64,000 bases of DNA from JAILEN01 sp036723975 (GCA_036723975.1 DAIMGJ010000009.1:28176-92175); one strand, 5' to 3'; positions 23,754 to 33,543 are shown, counted from the first letter of the stretch. Translations and numbers: made by a program. Notes: generated by a model not told the origin, from the sequence alone.

Positions 23754-26171
23754 ATGAATATGCACCAATTGTCTGATGCCGGACTAAATTTTACGCACTT
23801 TAATTCTCAGTATACCGTGGCATCTATTTGTTTCGGTATCATTATGATTGTCTTTTTGTGGGTTCGTTATCCGAAGGATAACCCTACTTTAAATGCATTT
23901 CGCCGTTTTACAATTGTTACAGTGGTTGCGGCAGCTTTTGATGTGGCTGCGGCATTTTGTGAGTTTAACAGTAGTGTATCACCCGGTTGGTTAACCCTTA
24001 TTTTAAACGTAATAAGCAGTATGGTGACGGCTCTTGCCACCTTCGGCTATACCAAATATGTGGATTCCTATGTCAATGATCAACGTTTGATTTGGATTTC
24101 CAGATTCAACGAGATTGTTCTGGTTTTGGAATGGGCGCTCTTGGTAGTGACGCTGTTTACACCGATTGCCTTATATGTAAATGACCTCGGAGTTTTGCAG
24201 CATGGACCTCTGTTTTCCCTGGCAGTATATGGGGTTCCTTTGTATTATGTGATTGTGGGCACCGCCATTTTATTGCTGCATTATAAATCATATCCGAGAC
24301 GAACCTTTATTTATTTGATCGGCGCTGTTATTTTTACTATGGCAGGGCTGATTTTCCAGATTAAATATCAAAATATTCGCGTATTTTCTTTCTTTATTGC
24401 TTTGGTTGCAATCTTCGTTTTGCTTTTGGCATTGGAGACACCGGATTATTATAAGTTGTTAAAAACTTATGAGGAACTTGATCGATCCCGTGAAGAAGCA
24501 GAAAATGCAAAGAAGGCTGCCGAGGCGGCATCTGTTGCAAAGAGTCAGTTCTTGGCTAATATGTCTCACGAGATTCGTACGCCTATGAATACCATTTTGG
24601 GTATGGATGAAATGATTCTTCGCGAAAGCGAAAATGCGATGGTGGTAGAATATGCGCAAAACATTTCTCATGCCGGAAAGACGCTGCTTCAAATTATCAA
24701 TGATATTCTGGATTTTTCAAAGATTGAGTCCGGAAAGATGACGATTGTGTCCGAACCATATCATCTTTCTGATATTTTGCAGGAAATCACCACTATGATT
24801 AAAGTACGAAGCGATGAGAGTGGTTTGGTGTTTAAATACGATATTGAAGATAACCTGCCGGATTATCTTTTGGGGGATGAAGTTCGCGTAAAACAGATAT
24901 TAATTAATGTTTTAAACAATGCGGTAAAGTATACGGATTACGGACAGGTCTATTTTAAGGTTATCGGAGAAAGAATCATTGTTTCCGATAAGCCCTATGT
25001 ATCGCTTCAGTTTGTAATCTCAGATACCGGTCGTGGAATGACAAAAGAAGAATTGGAAAACATCTATGTTTCTTTTGAACGATTGGGAGAAAATAAAAAC
25101 CACAATATCGAAGGTACCGGATTGGGACTTACGATTACAAAGAATCTTGTGGATTTGATGAATGGTGAAATCCGAGTTGAAAGTGAGCCTCAGAAGGGAA
25201 GCAAGTTTACCATTATCCTGAAACAGGAAGTCTTAAATGAGGAGACGGTTTCGGAATACGCACAGGATCATCGTGGCGTGGAAGAGGCGTATAATCAGAA
25301 GTTTACAGCCCCCAATGCCAAGATTCTAGCAGTGGATGACAATGAGATGAATCTTATGGTGGTTACCAGTTTGCTAAAATCCACACAGATTAAGGTTGTT
25401 TTGGCGCATAACGGATATCAGGCCTTGGATCGTATGCGCGAGGAACGTTTTGATGCGATTTTGTTGGATCATATGATGCCGGGGATAGACGGTGTCGAAG
25501 TATTGCAAAAAGCAAAGGAAATGACGGAGAATCTTTGTAAAGAGACTCCTGTAATTGTGCTAACAGCAAATGCCATAGCCGGTATGAAAGAAAAATATTT
25601 AAACCTAGGGTTTACGGATTATCTTGCAAAACCGGTAAAAGGCGAAGAATTGGAAGAAATGCTTCTTAAGTATTTGCCAAAGGATAAAGTGGTGATTCAG
25701 GAGAAAAAAGAAGCGCATTTTGTTCCGATTATGAAGAGCAATTATGTCGAGGATGAAATAAAAAAGTCAGATGCAACCACTGATGCAACTGTTCGTATAG
25801 TAGAGGAAGAAAATCCATATATTTCCAAAGAAAACGGAATGAGCTTTTTTGGAAACAATGAAAAGCTCTATTTGGATCTGGTGAAACTGTATGCGGATAT
25901 TTCTTCGCAAAAAATGGATGAGATTCGTATGGCATATAATGCTGAAAATTGGACGGACTATACTACCTTTATACATGCATTGAAGTCTTCTTCGAAGAAT
26001 ATCGGAGCTCTTGCGGTTTATGACTTGGCTCGTCGTGTGGAAGCAGCCGGACATCAGATGGAAAACGAAAAGAACAGGGATTACAGCCTGGAGTTTATCC
26101 ATAAGAATCAAGAAGAACTGATGCATCTGTATGAAGAAACCGTTAAAGTGGCAAAGGAAATGACAGACTAG
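23754..26171 (+). CDS. Hybrid sensor histidine kinase with REC and Hpt domains
   Basis: An 805-residue membrane phosphorelay protein. About seven membrane helices (residues 20-230) are followed by a short coiled coil, HisKA (SHEIRTPMN, H272), HATPase (DTGRGM and GTGLGLTI), a receiver domain with D572 in ILLDHMMPG, and a C-terminal Hpt domain with H741 in HALKSSS. All phospho-transfer residues are present, so His-Asp-His relay can occur within one chain. No partner response regulator is adjacent. The signal is unknown. Confidence 0.93.
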   Translation: MNMHQLSDAGLNFTHFNSQYTVASICFGIIMIVFLWVRYPKDNPTLNAFRRFTIVTVVAAAFDVAAAFCEFNSSVSPGWLTLILNVISSMVTALATFGYTKYVDSYVNDQRLIWISRFNEIVLVLEWALLVVTLFTPIALYVNDLGVLQHGPLFSLAVYGVPLYYVIVGTAILLLHYKSYPRRTFIYLIGAVIFTMAGLIFQIKYQNIRVFSFFIALVAIFVLLLALETPDYYKLLKTYEELDRSREEAENAKKAAEAASVAKSQFLANMSHEIRTPMNTILGMDEMILRESENAMVVEYAQNISHAGKTLLQIINDILDFSKIESGKMTIVSEPYHLSDILQEITTMIKVRSDESGLVFKYDIEDNLPDYLLGDEVRVKQILINVLNNAVKYTDYGQVYFKVIGERIIVSDKPYVSLQFVISDTGRGMTKEELENIYVSFERLGENKNHNIEGTGLGLTITKNLVDLMNGEIRVESEPQKGSKFTIILKQEVLNEETVSEYAQDHRGVEEAYNQKFTAPNAKILAVDDNEMNLMVVTSLLKSTQIKVVLAHNGYQALDRMREERFDAILLDHMMPGIDGVEVLQKAKEMTENLCKETPVIVLTANAIAGMKEKYLNLGFTDYLAKPVKGEELEEMLLKYLPKDKVVIQEKKEAHFVPIMKSNYVEDEIKKSDATTDATVRIVEEENPYISKENGMSFFGNNEKLYLDLVKLYADISSQKMDEIRMAYNAENWTDYTTFIHALKSSSKNIGALAVYDLARRVEAAGHQMENEKNRDYSLEFIHKNQEELMHLYEETVKVAKEMTD

Positions 26172-26183
26172 GAGAATTATATC

Positions 26184-27488
26184 ATGTGGGCGGATGAGAG
26201 TGTTTTTTATCAGTTCTATCCCTTGGGAATGACAGGGGCACCTTATGAAAATGATGGGAAGCTTGAACACCGTTTTTTAAAGGTATTGGATTGGATTCCT
26301 CATTTGAACAAACTGGGGGTGAATGCGGTTTATTTCTCTCCCCTGTTTGAGTCTGATACGCACGGATACAATACCAGAGATTATCGAAAAATAGACACTC
26401 GCTTGGGTACAAACGAGGATTTAAAAAAGGTTTGCGACAAACTCCATGAAAACGGCATTCGAATAATTTTGGATGGTGTTTTTAATCATGCGGGCCGTGG
26501 CTTTTTTGCGTTTCAGGATGTGTTAAAAAATCGGGAGACTTCACAGTATAGGGACTGGTTTTATATTGATTTTAACGGAAACTCAGCCTACAACGACGGA
26601 CTTTGGTACGAAGGTTGGGAAGGAAACTTTGATTTGGTAAAGCTAAATCTTTCCAATCCGGCGGTTCGGGAGTATTTACTTGGAAGTGTTAAGTTCTGGA
26701 TTGATGAATTCGATATCGACGGACTTCGGTTGGATGTCGCTTACATGGTAGATCGAAATTTCTTAAAGGAACTTCGTTGGAATTGCGATCAGTGGAAAGA
26801 GGAGTTCTTTTTGCTTGGCGAGATTTTAGGCGGGGACTACAAAACGATTATGAATGATGAAATGTGTCATTCCGCCACCAATTATGAATGCTTCAAGGGT
26901 ATTTATTCTGCGTTAAACTCACTTAACTTATTTGAAATCGTGCATTCTTTGCTACGGCAGTATGGACCGGAAAACTGGACCCTTTATCGGGGATGGCATC
27001 CGGTGGCCTTTGTGGATAATCATGATGTGACGCGAATAGCCTCCAATCTGAATCGAAAAGAGCATATCCCCTTGGCTTACGGAATTATGTTTGCCATGCC
27101 GGGGATTCCTATGATTTACTACGGAAGTGAATGGGGGATAGAGGGACATAAAAACCAAGGAGATCCCGCACTTCGACCCGCGGTGGAAAAACCTGAGTGG
27201 AACGAATTGACCGATACGGTGGCAGCTATGGCTCGGGCGTACCTTATGTCTAAGCCGCTTCAATATGGTGATTTTTCCAGTATGATTCTGGAAAACCAGC
27301 ATTGTATTTTTGTGCGAAATTATGAGGGAGAACGTGTACTTTGCGCGGTAAATGCTTCAGATTGCGAGCATACATTCCATGGAGATTTTCAAGCCGGCTG
27401 CGCAACCGATTTGATCACCGGAAATACAGTCGACTTTGGCGGAGGACTTACCATGCCACCCAACTCCGTTATGTTTTTAAAGCCTTGA
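26184..27488 (+). CDS. GH13 alpha-amylase family glycosidase
   Basis: A 434-residue cytoplasmic protein without a signal peptide. The four GH13 regions are present: DGVFNH, GLRLDVA with nucleophile D184, LLGEILGG with acid/base E213, and FVDNHD with D281. The size and the N-terminal VFYQFYPLG start fit maltodextrin-type intracellular hydrolases (neopullulanase/cyclomaltodextrinase-like, without the N-terminal domain). It probably splits imported maltodextrins. GGAGAATTATATC precedes the ATG, 12 bp after the kinase gene. Confidence 0.88.
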   Translation: MWADESVFYQFYPLGMTGAPYENDGKLEHRFLKVLDWIPHLNKLGVNAVYFSPLFESDTHGYNTRDYRKIDTRLGTNEDLKKVCDKLHENGIRIILDGVFNHAGRGFFAFQDVLKNRETSQYRDWFYIDFNGNSAYNDGLWYEGWEGNFDLVKLNLSNPAVREYLLGSVKFWIDEFDIDGLRLDVAYMVDRNFLKELRWNCDQWKEEFFLLGEILGGDYKTIMNDEMCHSATNYECFKGIYSALNSLNLFEIVHSLLRQYGPENWTLYRGWHPVAFVDNHDVTRIASNLNRKEHIPLAYGIMFAMPGIPMIYYGSEWGIEGHKNQGDPALRPAVEKPEWNELTDTVAAMARAYLMSKPLQYGDFSSMILENQHCIFVRNYEGERVLCAVNASDCEHTFHGDFQAGCATDLITGNTVDFGGGLTMPPNSVMFLKP

Positions 27489-27509
27489 CATAACAAGGCT
27501 TTTTTTTTA
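27480..27509 (+). terminator. Rho-independent terminator
   Basis: An 8-bp stem AAGCCTTG/CAAGGCTT (27480-27487 with 27494-27501) followed by eight T. It overlaps the GH13 stop codon. Confidence 0.85.
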
Positions 27510-27554
27510 TATTTTTCTACAATAGATTTAGGAGAGAAAAAAGGTTACAAGACT

Positions 27555-28820
27555 ATGAAAGAAGCATTTTTGACAAAAGAAAAAGCAGAAGAGATTGCAG
27601 CACAGATTCCCACGCCTTTTCATGTATATGACGAGGCCGGAATTCGAAAGAATGTAAAGGCGATTTACGATGCATTTTCCTGGAACAAAGGATTTCGCGA
27701 GTATTTTGCAGTTAAGGCAAATGCCAATCCGTTTTTGATAAAGATTTTAAATGAGTATGGTTGCGGTTGCGATTGCTCTTCTATGACGGAATTGATGCTT
27801 TCCGATGCCATCGGCATCAGGGAAGAGGGCATTATGTTTTCTTCCAACGATACCCCGCCGGAGGAGTTTGCTTATGCCAACAGCCTTGGCGCCATTATTA
27901 ACTTAGATGATTTTACACAGATTCAAGTGCTGGAAGAAACCATTGGAGACTTCCCGGAAACTATGAGCTGCCGTTATAACCCGGGCGGTGTGTTTACAAT
28001 TTCCAACGGGATTATGGATAATCCGGGAGATGCCAAATACGGCATGACTAAGGAGCAAATCATTGAAGCCTACAAGATTTTGAAAGATAAGGGCGTAAAG
28101 AACTTTGGTATTCATTCTTTCTTGGTCAGCAATACCGTGACCAATGATTATTATCCGATGTTGGCCCGGACGTTGTTTGAACTTGTGGTGGAGATTTCTA
28201 AAAAGACCGGATGCAAGTTTTCTTTCATTAACTTATCAGGCGGGGTGGGAATTCCTTATACCCCTGACCAGAGGGCCAATGATATCTATGCCATCGCCGA
28301 CGGAGTGCATAAGGCATATGACGAGATTCTTGTTCCTGCAGGCCTTGGTGATGTAGCGATTTACACAGAGATGGGACGCTATATGACAGGCCCCTATGGC
28401 GCTCTCGTGACCCGTGCCATTAATGAGAAGCATACCTATAAGGAATATGTGGGCGTGGATGCTTGTGCGGTAAATTTGATGCGTCCCGCCATGTATGGCT
28501 CATATCATCACATCACAGTTTTGGGAAAGGAAAATGAGCCTTGCACCGAGACCTATGATGTGGTTGGCTCTTTGTGTGAAAACAACGATAAGTTTGCCGT
28601 TGATCGAAAGTTACCGAAGATAGAACGTGGGGATTTGCTTTATATTCATGATACGGGAGCACACGGATATTCCATGGGATACAGCTACAACGGTAAATTA
28701 AAATCCGCAGAAGTATTGCTTCATGAAGATGGAAGCTTTGAAATGATTCGAAGAGCAGAGACACCAAAGGATTACTTTGCTACCTTTGATTGCTTCGATG
28801 TGCTGAAGGATATGAAGTAG
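27555..28820 (+). CDS. lysA: Diaminopimelate decarboxylase
   Basis: A 421-residue PLP-dependent fold-III decarboxylase. The Schiff-base lysine is K54 (FAVKANANP), the His in FGIHSF stacks on PLP, the Gly-rich loop is LSGGVGIP, and GVDACAVNLMRP and the C-terminal GAHGYSMGY place it in the LysA/ornithine decarboxylase group. The most likely reaction is meso-diaminopimelate to lysine; a related D-amino or carboxyspermidine substrate is less likely. It is a single gene between a terminator and a GC-rich folded intergenic region. Confidence 0.87.
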   Translation: MKEAFLTKEKAEEIAAQIPTPFHVYDEAGIRKNVKAIYDAFSWNKGFREYFAVKANANPFLIKILNEYGCGCDCSSMTELMLSDAIGIREEGIMFSSNDTPPEEFAYANSLGAIINLDDFTQIQVLEETIGDFPETMSCRYNPGGVFTISNGIMDNPGDAKYGMTKEQIIEAYKILKDKGVKNFGIHSFLVSNTVTNDYYPMLARTLFELVVEISKKTGCKFSFINLSGGVGIPYTPDQRANDIYAIADGVHKAYDEILVPAGLGDVAIYTEMGRYMTGPYGALVTRAINEKHTYKEYVGVDACAVNLMRPAMYGSYHHITVLGKENEPCTETYDVVGSLCENNDKFAVDRKLPKIERGDLLYIHDTGAHGYSMGYSYNGKLKSAEVLLHEDGSFEMIRRAETPKDYFATFDCFDVLKDMK

Positions 28821-28962
28821 GCAGGCGAGGAATACCCGCACACGCGATGTGGGTGGGACTTGACTCTCGCCTGCCGGCTCGGTCGGTGCTCCTCGCTGCG
28901 CGAGGGTCGTCCACCGGACGACCGCACCCCACCCGATGTTGCGTGGCAACATCTTATTGGGT
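28821..28962. other. GC-rich folded intergenic element
   Basis: Starting at the base after the lysA stop, about 140 bp are much richer in GC than the surroundings and fold fully. A 9-bp perfect stem GCAGGCGAG/CTCGCCTGC (28821-28829, 28866-28874) is followed by a three-way junction closed by GGTGC/GCACC (28885-28889, 28924-28928) that holds hairpins CCTCGC/GCGAGG and GTCGTCC/GGACGAC. A GATGTTGC/GCAACATC hairpin (28935-28953) comes last. Pieces resemble the neighbouring tRNA-Leu T arm (GGGACTTGA, CGATGTTGC). It could be a structured RNA or a palindromic repeat element. No ORF is convincing. Confidence 0.6.
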
Positions 28963-28981
28963 TCAAAATTCACAATATATA

Positions 28982-29017
28982 AAAAAAGGAATCCAGTCGA
29001 GACTGGATTCCTTTTTT
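28982..29017. terminator. Bidirectional terminator
   Basis: A 16-bp perfect stem with loop CGAG (28982-28997 with 29002-29017), flanked by A-run and T-run, serves the plus-strand lysA side and the minus-strand tRNA-Leu. Confidence 0.85.
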
Positions 29018-29019
29018 CA

Positions 29020-29102
29020 TGCAGGTGGTGGGACTTGAACCCACACGATGTTGCCACCGTCAGATTTTGAGTCTGATGCGTCTGCCATTCCGCCACACCT
29101 GC
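29020..29102 (-). tRNA. tRNA-Leu (anticodon CAA)
   Basis: An 83-nt type II tRNA on the minus strand: acceptor GCAGGTG/CACCTGC, discriminator A, anticodon stem CAGA/TCTG with loop CTCAAAA giving CAA, a long variable arm and a GGTTCAAGTCC T arm. Confidence 0.95.
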
Positions 29103-29156
29103 AACGAAACAAATAATACCATAACAAAAATAAGATTTCAACCGCTTTTTTTCGTT

Positions 29157-30494
29157 TTATACAGTTTTCTTTTTCCGTTGATAAAGATAGTAAAGAATCA
29201 GCACGACGGAACTGATACTCCAGGTGATGGGATATACCACGTAGGTCATATAAATCGTGTGTATAAACATGGAGGTAATAGTGAGAATCAGGATTCTGGC
29301 CACGCACCAACAAAACAGGAATACAAACATGGGAACCATAGGTTTTCCGATACCTCGGAGGACCGCTGACATAAAATGGGTAAAGGCACACAGAAAGAAA
29401 AACAAGGTAACAATATGTGCGCGCTCTACACCATAGAAGATGACATCCGGGTTTTTGTCAAAGAGTCGTACAATGGGTTCTGCAAAGATATACAAAAGGA
29501 TGCCTAAAACTTCGCCTGAAAGAAGAGTACACAGTGCACCGAAACGGATTCCTTTTTTTACGCGGTCATGTTTTCCTGCACCGATGTTTTGACTAACAAA
29601 GGTGGTGATGGCCATACAAAAGCTGGTAACGGGAATAAACATAAATCCTTCAACTTTTACGTAAGCGCCGATTCCGGCCATGGCGTTTTCTCCGAAGGAG
29701 TTGATGTAGGACTGAATAACCACGTTGGAAAATGCCATAATAGAGTTTTGCAGTCCTGAAGGCAGGCCGAAGTGAAGAATTCGCTTTACCATCTTGGGAG
29801 TCATACCAAGTTTTCGAAAGTCGATTCGATAATCCGCATCCGTATGCATCAAACGTCTTAAACACAAAATTGCACTGGATAACTGGGATACCGCAGTGGC
29901 AAATGCTGCTGCGCCTACGCCAAATCCAAACCCCCGAATCAAGATCAAATCCAAAGCAACATTAACAATGGATGAAAAAATCAAATAGTACAAGGGATGC
30001 TTGGAGTCTCCGGATGCCTGAAGAATACTCATAAAGACATTGTACATAATAAAGCCTAAAGAACCGGAAAAATAAACTCGAAAATACATCACAGAGTCCG
30101 GATATACATTGGCCGGAGTGCTCATTAGAATAAGAATCTGTGGGGTAAGCAAAACTCCGATCAGCGTCATAAGAACAGAGGAGATTAGTCCGAGAGCCAC
30201 AGTGGTGTGAACTGCTGCTTCTGTGTTCTTTTTGTCTTCGGCACCGATAAATCGGGCAATGACTACGCCGGCACCCATAGAGATTCCGTTAAAGAAACCG
30301 ATTATTAAAAAAATCAGGTTTCCTGCGGAGGAAACGGCTGCCAAGGCGTTGCTTCCCACGAAGTTTCCAACAATAAGAGAGTCAACGGCGTTATATAATT
30401 GTTGAAACAGATTTCCTAAAAATAAGGGAAGGGCAAATGAGATTAGTTTCTTTTGAATGGATCCTTCCGTCATAAGTTCTTTTTTTGTATTCAT
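29157..30494 (-). CDS. MATE family efflux transporter
   Basis: A 445-residue membrane protein with about 12 helices in two similar halves. The start IQKKLISFALPLFLGNLFQQLYN and the FVGSNALAAVSS loop are typical of the MATE/NorM-DinF family, which exports drugs or metabolites using Na+ or H+. The ATG is preceded on the minus strand by a weak ribosome site. It is a single gene transcribed towards tRNA-Leu. Confidence 0.92.
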   Translation of the reverse strand: MNTKKELMTEGSIQKKLISFALPLFLGNLFQQLYNAVDSLIVGNFVGSNALAAVSSAGNLIFLIIGFFNGISMGAGVVIARFIGAEDKKNTEAAVHTTVALGLISSVLMTLIGVLLTPQILILMSTPANVYPDSVMYFRVYFSGSLGFIMYNVFMSILQASGDSKHPLYYLIFSSIVNVALDLILIRGFGFGVGAAAFATAVSQLSSAILCLRRLMHTDADYRIDFRKLGMTPKMVKRILHFGLPSGLQNSIMAFSNVVIQSYINSFGENAMAGIGAYVKVEGFMFIPVTSFCMAITTFVSQNIGAGKHDRVKKGIRFGALCTLLSGEVLGILLYIFAEPIVRLFDKNPDVIFYGVERAHIVTLFFFLCAFTHFMSAVLRGIGKPMVPMFVFLFCWCVARILILTITSMFIHTIYMTYVVYPITWSISSVVLILYYLYQRKKKTV

Positions 30495-30558
30495 ACTTCT
30501 ATCCTAATGGTACAGTAGCTTTTAATCAAGATAATTATTCTATTTCCAAAGAGAATCT

Positions 30559-30567
30559 GCTATGATG
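30559..30567 (+). promoter_or_regulatory. Extended -10 element of the YitT-family gene
   Basis: TGCTATGAT is an extended -10 whose expected start site is just after 30573. This makes ATG 30600 (AAGGATGGGAGT upstream), not the GTG at 30570, the likely start. Confidence 0.45.
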
Positions 30568-30599
30568 AGGTGGAAGAAATGATACTAAAGGATGGGAGT

Positions 30600-31460
30600 A
30601 TGAAAAAGCTTATTACAAAACGAAATCTGACCACCTTGGCTTGCGTTGTGGGTTCGTCTGCATTAATGTCCTTTGCCATGCATATCTTTATGGAAGATGC
30701 GTCGCTTTTGCCGGCGGGATTTATGGGTGTATCCACGATTGTGCATATGCTTCTGTTACAGTCCGGGATTGATGTTCCTACCTCTATTATTTTGATTTGT
30801 ATCAATTTCCCGGTGGCAATTTTTTGCGCGAAAAAGATATCCAAACGATTTGTGTTTTTTTCTTTGACTCAGATTTTACTGTTGTCATTGTTTTTGCATA
30901 TTATGCCGGTATATCCGATTTTTGATGACAACGTGATTTTAAATGTCATCTTCGGAGGATGTATTTACGGTTTTTCCACAGCATTGGCCCTTCGTGGCGG
31001 TGCATCCACAGGAGGTACCGACTTTATTGCATTATATGTTTCCAACAAAACGGGAAAAGAAATTTGGATGGGGGTCTTTGCCTTTAACTGTTTTTTGCTG
31101 GTATTGTTCGGATATTTGTTTGGATGGGAAAACGCGGGATATTCCATTGTGTTCCAGTATATTTCCACTCATGCCATTACCACATTCCACAATCGTTACA
31201 AACGGGTGATGATGCAAATCTTTACCAAGATTCCGAACCAAGTGGTGGAAGAGTACTTACATCGCTTTACCCATGGAATTACTGTTTTCGACGGAACTGG
31301 AGGTTATACCGGAGAAAGTACGTCCATGCTGATTTCCGTGACATCATCTTACGAGCTGCAGGATGCAATTGAAGTGATTCGAAAAGCCGATCCCGACGCG
31401 ATTATTAATGTTACAAAAACATCGGAATTTATTGGTAAATTCGATCAACCTAAATTATAG
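30600..31460 (+). CDS. YitT family membrane protein (DUF161/DUF2179)
   Basis: A 286-residue protein: five or six membrane helices with GFMGVSTIVHMLL, GCIYGFSTALALRGGASTGGTDF and the conserved GGxSTGGTD loop of YitT/DUF161, then a cytoplasmic DUF2179 domain (TVFDGTGGYTGES). The family is widespread in Firmicutes; its transport role is unproven. Start chosen at 30600 from promoter and ribosome-site spacing. Confidence 0.9.
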   Translation: MKKLITKRNLTTLACVVGSSALMSFAMHIFMEDASLLPAGFMGVSTIVHMLLLQSGIDVPTSIILICINFPVAIFCAKKISKRFVFFSLTQILLLSLFLHIMPVYPIFDDNVILNVIFGGCIYGFSTALALRGGASTGGTDFIALYVSNKTGKEIWMGVFAFNCFLLVLFGYLFGWENAGYSIVFQYISTHAITTFHNRYKRVMMQIFTKIPNQVVEEYLHRFTHGITVFDGTGGYTGESTSMLISVTSSYELQDAIEVIRKADPDAIINVTKTSEFIGKFDQPKL

Positions 31461-31464
31461 AAAT

Positions 31465-31536
31465 AAAAAAATCGTAAATACTTTTCATGAAGGGCGCTTC
31501 TTTGGCGCCCGATGAAAATGTATTTACGATTTTTTA
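31465..31536. terminator. Bidirectional terminator with nested stems
   Basis: An outer stem of about 15 bp AAAATCGTAAATAC/GTATTTACGATTTT, an inner TTTTCAT/ATGAAAA and GGGCGC/GCGCCC stem, and flanking A- and T-runs end the convergent YitT-family and flavin reductase genes. Confidence 0.85.
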
Positions 31537-31558
31537 ATAGTATTCTTTGATAATCTAA

Positions 31559-32062
31559 CTAGCGTGCTAGAAGATCAATGATTTCTCCCAAATACACCGT
31601 GTGGTAGTCACCATTGGGATAAAACTCCTTTTTGTATGCATCCGGAATATTCTCGGGAAGAATCGGAGCGGAGCATAACTTTTTGCAGATAATTACAAAG
31701 TTTCCCTCATCGATGAAAGGAACGTTTAAATCGTGGTTGATATTTAAACGAGCGTTTGCAATTTTATCCTCATCTCGTCCGGAAACCGCTCCTAAATATT
31801 TTAAGGAACTGCGAAACTTGTCTTCAAAGAAGGTAACGGAAAATAAATCACCGCTGTCCAGGAACTCTTTGGTGTAACGGGACTCACGAACATAGATGTT
31901 TACAACGTTCTTGTTCCATAAAACACCCATGCCTCCCCAGGAAGCAGTCATTGCGTTAACTTTGCCGTCTTTTTCGGCGGTAATAACCCCCCAACTTTTT
32001 CCAATCAACGTGAAGGGGTTAATCTCAATTGTATCTATGGGATATGGTTGAAATGTGTGCAT
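31559..32062 (-). CDS. Flavin reductase family protein
   Basis: A 167-residue split-barrel flavoprotein. NAMTASWGGMGVLWNKN followed by VNIYVRESRYTKEFL is the FMN-binding pattern of the flavin reductase-like/HpaC-type group seen in anaerobes. It probably binds FMN and reduces it or a small substrate. The start at 32062 is supported by GAGAGGTACTT; an upstream in-frame ATG lacks a ribosome site. Confidence 0.87.
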   Translation of the reverse strand: MHTFQPYPIDTIEINPFTLIGKSWGVITAEKDGKVNAMTASWGGMGVLWNKNVVNIYVRESRYTKEFLDSGDLFSVTFFEDKFRSSLKYLGAVSGRDEDKIANARLNINHDLNVPFIDEGNFVIICKKLCSAPILPENIPDAYKKEFYPNGDYHTVYLGEIIDLLAR

Positions 32063-32115
32063 AAGTACCTCTCTTTTTTGATAAAAACTCTCCTTATAAG
32101 TATAGCGAAGAAATC

Positions 32116-32144
32116 TTGACACTGCAACTAAAAAGGCCGATAAT
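32116..32144 (+). promoter_or_regulatory. Sigma-70 promoter of ilvE
   Basis: A perfect TTGACA (32116-32121) and GATAAT (32139-32144) with a 17-bp spacer lie 45 bp before the ilvE ATG. Confidence 0.65.
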
Positions 32145-32188
32145 GTTTTAGAAAAAAAAGATGAAAGATTACTATACGGAGGCTTAAA

Positions 32189-33256
32189 ATGGAAATCAAA
32201 TTTATCAAACGTGACGTTCTAAAAGAAAAACCACAGGACGAATCAAAACTTGGATTTGGAAAGTACATGACAGATTATATGTTTGTAATGGACTGGGACA
32301 AAGACCAGGGATGGCATGATGCCAGAATCGAGCCGAATGCTCCGATTCCGATGGATCCGGCTTGTGTGACACTTCATTATGCACAGGAGACATTCGAAGG
32401 CTTAAAAGCATATCGTACTGCGGAGGGAAAGATTCAGTTGTTCCGCCCGGAGATGAATGCAAAGCGTATGATCAATTCCAATGCGCGTCTTTGTATGCCG
32501 GAATTCCCGGTAGATATGTTCGTGGAAGCAGTGAAGGCCATTGTAAAATGCGAAGAAGACTGGGTTCCTCACGCAAAGGACACTTCTTTGTATATTCGCC
32601 CGTTTATGTTTGCAACAGAAGCAGCATTGGGTGTACATATGGCATCTTCTTATAAGTTTATTATTATTTGCTGTCCGGTAGGTGCTTATTATCCTACAGG
32701 ATTGGATCCGGTTAAGATTCTGGTAGAGGATGAATTGGTACGTGCCGTTAAGGGTGGTACAGGATTTACCAAATGCGGAGGAAACTACGCAGGTTCCATT
32801 CTGGGTCAGGTGAAAGCAGAGAAGATGGGATATACCCAGGTTCTTTGGCTGGATGGCGAAGAAAGAAAATACGTAGAGGAAGTCGGAACCATGAATATCA
32901 TGTTCAAGATTGCCGGCGAAATCTACACCGCACCGATTGAAGGAACCGTACTTCCCGGTGTTACCAGAGACTCTATGATTCATTTGCTTCGTGACTGGGG
33001 TTACAAGGTAAACGAAACAAAGCTTGCTGTTGATGATTTGATGAAAGCAGGCCACGATGGATCTTTGGAAGAAGTGTTCGGAACCGGAACAGCTGCGGTT
33101 ATCTCTCCTGTAGGGGAACTCCGTTATAAAGATGATGTGGTTGTAATCAACGACATGAAGACCGGCGAGCTTACACAGAAGCTTTACGATACGCTTACCG
33201 GAATTCAGTGGGGCAGAATCGAAGACAAGTATAATTGGATTGTACCCGTAGAATAA
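32189..33256 (+). CDS. ilvE: Branched-chain-amino-acid aminotransferase
   Basis: A 355-residue PLP fold-IV aminotransferase of the longer BCAT type. The PLP lysine is K195 in GFTKCGGNYAGS, with EEVGTMNIMF (the conserved Glu and substrate loop) and GTAAVISPVG near the C-terminus. It interconverts Leu/Ile/Val and their 2-oxo acids with glutamate. ATACGGAGGCTTAAA precedes the ATG. Monocistronic, with its own promoter and terminators. Confidence 0.93.
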   Translation: MEIKFIKRDVLKEKPQDESKLGFGKYMTDYMFVMDWDKDQGWHDARIEPNAPIPMDPACVTLHYAQETFEGLKAYRTAEGKIQLFRPEMNAKRMINSNARLCMPEFPVDMFVEAVKAIVKCEEDWVPHAKDTSLYIRPFMFATEAALGVHMASSYKFIIICCPVGAYYPTGLDPVKILVEDELVRAVKGGTGFTKCGGNYAGSILGQVKAEKMGYTQVLWLDGEERKYVEEVGTMNIMFKIAGEIYTAPIEGTVLPGVTRDSMIHLLRDWGYKVNETKLAVDDLMKAGHDGSLEEVFGTGTAAVISPVGELRYKDDVVVINDMKTGELTQKLYDTLTGIQWGRIEDKYNWIVPVE

Positions 33257-33275
33257 AACACGAGATTATGTGATA

Positions 33276-33380
33276 GGGGACGGCTCATAGGAACCGTCCT
33301 TCTGTTATATATGGGGTGAGAACCTTTCCCCAACCCTCAAAAAAGGCAAAAAAAAACAACCTAAACGGTAGGTTGTTTTA
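33276..33380 (+). terminator. Hairpin pair downstream of ilvE
   Basis: A GGACGG/CCGTCC stem (33278-33283, 33294-33299) followed by TT is trailed by an 11-bp perfect stem (33353-33363 with 33369-33379) with AACGG-type loop whose 3' arm ends in TTTT. One or both end ilvE transcription. Confidence 0.6.
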
Positions 33381-33543
33381 AAGGGGGTTATATAAAGGGG
33401 AAATACTTATGAGATATGAGGGGTTCACATCTCTATTACGTGTTACATTATATCGCCAGGTGTGTAATAAATCTATCGGCAAAACGACAAAATACACAAA
33501 AACGATACAATATAATTGTGCAACTTATACAAAAGAGGAAGAT

